Positions 6,584 through 7,554 of a DNA stretch of 7,554 bases are shown here, piece after piece. A program made the translations under genes and the position numbers. Where the stretch lies: the NCBI GenBank assembly GCA_020829485.1, contig JAIVFU010000228.1:1-7554 (forward strand), given 5' to 3'. Below the pieces are notes generated by a model that saw only the letters and a program-made list of their open reading frames with translations, did not search any database and was not told the DNA's origin. The stretch comes from Nostoc sp. CHAB 5834. Its GTDB lineage: Bacteria; Cyanobacteriota; Cyanobacteriia; Cyanobacteriales; Nostocaceae. The stretch's first letter is position 1. Each line of letters begins with the position of its first letter.

Positions 6584-6608
6584 AACCCCTATTTTAAAAT
6601 ATGGGGTT
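6584..6608. repeat. Imperfect palindrome AACCCC-TATTTTAAAATA-T-GGGGTT
   Basis: AACCCC (6584-6589) and GGGGTT (6603-6608) flank a 12-bp perfect palindrome (6590-6601) with one unpaired T. It adjoins the right G-rich arm. On either strand it could give a hairpin, but without a clear T-run. Confidence 0.6.
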
Positions 6609-6639
6609 CCCTTTCCCTTTCCCCTTTCCCCCTTTCCCC
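6609..6639 (-). repeat. G-rich array with quadruplex pattern on the minus strand (right arm)
   Basis: Read on the minus strand, G-runs of 4, 5, 4, 3 and 3 bases are separated by AAA, so the unit GGGGAAA is in near-heptamer phase. It starts four bases after the TGA of the DUF192-like gene (6646-6644) and is the inverted partner of 6413-6437. In the minus-strand transcript it could fold as an RNA quadruplex. Confidence 0.7.
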
Positions 6640-6643
6640 TTCT

Positions 6644-6898
6644 TCATAGCTTTTTAGATATAGGCTCTATTATCAATTTCTGCCCAACTTGAATATTACT
6701 AGCACCCGCTTTTAGTTCTAAAACCTGGGTCGCAGCGACACCGTAATAGATTGGACAAGGATTTTTCATGCATGGTGGTGCATTGCGAACTATTGTTGTC
6801 ACCAGATTATTTTTAAGGTATATAATGTCTAACGGCATTTTAACTTGGTGCATCCAAAAGGGTACATTATTATACTCTCGACCCAAGTTAAACAACAT
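6644..6898 (-). CDS. DUF192 (UPF0127) family protein, N-terminally truncated
   Basis: 84 residues from ATG 6898. Family features are FWMHQVKMPLDIIYLKNN, then IVRNAPPCMKNPCPIYYG with the C...C-P signature, and LELKAGASNIQVGQKL at the end. Complete cyanobacterial members are about 150-180 residues with a signal or lipoprotein N-terminus. Here the frame continues upstream of the ATG as GLKWRNNLESDRGMLF, which matches the family's usual GLM-R-L-DRGMLF block, but is cut by TAA at 6940-6938 and has no start codon of its own. So the first third of the domain is missing and the gene is probably a remnant, or is expressed as a short form from the internal ATG. The biochemical function of the family is not settled. 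A G-rich array begins four bases after its stop. Confidence 0.75.
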   Translation of the reverse strand: MLFNLGREYNNVPFWMHQVKMPLDIIYLKNNLVTTIVRNAPPCMKNPCPIYYGVAATQVLELKAGASNIQVGQKLIIEPISKKL

Positions 6899-6901
6899 TC
6901 C

Positions 6902-6909
6902 GCGATCGC
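6902..6909. repeat. HIP1 octamer GCGATCGC
   Basis: Exact copy of the highly iterated palindrome that is over-represented in many cyanobacterial chromosomes. It is the only copy noticed in the window; such scarcity is commoner in plasmid or recently acquired DNA. It lies within the DUF192 reading frame just upstream of the internal ATG. Confidence 0.8.
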
Positions 6910-6912
6910 TCT

Positions 6913-7395
6913 CTAGATTATTTCTCCACTTGAGTCCTTAACTGTGGGTAATTCTTGGGTAATTATCGGTATTAGACCAGCTATATCTGACTTGAGGCTT
7001 GCGTTTGACCCCAGCAACAAAGCTGTTTTACCGGAGTTATCATTGTAAAGCTTAATGTTAATCAGGGCTGACTTAATCCATTCTGCTGTCAGGAAGAAAT
7101 CTGCATCCGTCGCTCCTTGCCCTAGCCACGGGTATATCCCTTCCAGGATCAAAATCCCTTGTAACTGGCTTGTCTTCCAAAACCGCAAAATCTCAAAGGA
7201 ATCTTCCCGTACAACTTTGAAAGCGATTCTCTTGTATTCTTTAATTTCTGAGAATGCCAATCCCCAATCACTTATTGTTAACTGGTATAATTTGTCATCC
7301 TCTAACATCCAAAGATAACAATTGATAGCACTATTAATGCATTTTTGAGTTAGCTTTTTGAGTAAGCTTATCCTCTCTTGCAATGGAGATTCCAC
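6913..7395 (-). CDS. Unrecognised protein of about 160 residues
   Basis: The only start in the frame is GTG 7395-7393, without a ribosome binding site. The product begins with ESPLQERISLLKKL and contains two cysteines near residues 19 and 26, a mixed alpha/beta middle with WGLAFSEIKEYKRIAFKV, and a hydrophobic LQGILILEGIYPWLG. I recognise no family, signal peptide or membrane helix. The same frame stays open upstream of the GTG for 18 codons and reads KPLDKGFIALTCHQCLIAV, including a CxxC pair, before TGA at 7452-7450; this looks like coding sequence without a start, so the gene may be broken at its 5' end. It reads in the same direction as the DUF192 remnant, which begins 14 bp after its stop in another frame. 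A role in conjugation is possible only by location. Confidence 0.5.
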   Translation of the reverse strand: MESPLQERISLLKKLTQKCINSAINCYLWMLEDDKLYQLTISDWGLAFSEIKEYKRIAFKVVREDSFEILRFWKTSQLQGILILEGIYPWLGQGATDADFFLTAEWIKSALINIKLYNDNSGKTALLLGSNASLKSDIAGLIPIITQELPTVKDSSGEII

Positions 7396-7438
7396 TGCTA
7401 TTAAACATTGGTGACAAGTTAAGGCTATAAATCCTTTG

Positions 7439-7554
7439 TCAAGAGGCTTTCAGAGAATTGTGGAAAAAAAACTGGTCAGACCCTCGTTGAAGATCGGGAA
7501 AAGGAGCGATAATCAACTTAACATTTGGCTTTCTTTTGTGTTTGATAATACCTA
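7439..7554 (-). CDS. Possible C-terminal tail of an ORF entering from the right edge
   Basis: A minus-strand frame is open from the window edge for 37 codons to TGA 7441-7439. It reads PNVKLIIAPFPDLQRGSDQ in its middle, which looks protein-like but is too short for family assignment. It may be the end of a neighbouring gene, or an upstream part of the broken CxxC-containing ORF displaced by a frameshift near the eight-T run at about 7465-7473. Weak evidence. Confidence 0.2.
   Translation of the reverse strand, partial: GIIKHKRKPNVKLIIAPFPDLQRGSDQFFFHNSLKAS

Larger units (their letters stand above)
6310..6643. other. Gene-poor region made of inverted G-rich arrays and palindromes
   Basis: Apart from the repeats listed separately, I see no gene here. 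The part next to the VirB2-like start (6310-6410) is AT-rich and includes the near-palindrome around ACTAGT at 6366-6384. It is the likely site of the leader for the virB-like operon, but no convincing -35/-10 pair can be named. ORFs on the plus strand are short and run through repeats. Confidence 0.5.

Noticed and set aside
7414..7442. Minus-strand promoter with TTGACA at 7442-7437
   Set aside because: No -10 hexamer of reasonable quality lies 16-18 bases downstream; the match is also inside a frame that looks coding.

Overview
The window looks like accessory DNA (plasmid or integrated conjugative element) from a filamentous, heterocyst-type cyanobacterium such as Nostoc or Anabaena. The reasons are an AT-rich background, one copy of the HIP1 octamer GCGATCGC, heptanucleotide tandem arrays (TTCAAAA, GTTCACT, GGGGAAA types) and GC-rich dispersed mini-repeats such as gcggagcgtgtcgcag, all of which are familiar from Nostocales genomes. 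The assignment rests on pattern recognition; no database search was possible.

Almost every gene lies on the minus strand, so the locus is read from right to left. At the right edge (7554 to about 6640) are a possible tail of an unknown ORF, an unrecognised 160-residue ORF, and a DUF192-family gene that has lost its N-terminal part. A gene-poor stretch (6310-6643) follows, built of inverted G-rich arrays and palindromes. Then comes a type IV secretion/conjugation cluster in the canonical virB2-3-4-5-6 order: a VirB2/TrbC-like prepilin (6309-5692), a small two-helix VirB3-like protein (5527-5240), a VirB4/TraC-like ATPase with clear Walker A and B motifs (4974-2107), a secreted Gln-rich VirB5/TrbJ-like protein (2129-1407) and a polytopic VirB6/TrbL-like protein that runs off the left edge (889-1). 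Together these would supply the pilus subunit, its inner-membrane assembly factor, the assembly motor, a pilus-associated periplasmic protein and the inner-membrane channel. Coupling protein, relaxase and VirB7-10 are not in the window.

The most interesting structure is a plus-strand four-helix-bundle (S23/IVP-type) gene (967-1380) sitting against the grain between the VirB5-like and VirB6-like genes. It is enclosed by imperfect inverted repeats ending in CGTAGG...CCTACG (about 909-1411); without it the two genes would be roughly 20 bp apart. The gene itself carries an in-frame GC-rich mini-repeat that adds about seven residues. Three further inverted heptamer-type arrays occur in the same operon (5006-5180, 5619-5688, 6413-6639). 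Three of the four structures lie in or within 4 bp of a stop codon. I propose, as inference, that they are one class of mobile or RNA-processed element: full-size with a four-helix-bundle gene at the left, gene-less at the other sites.
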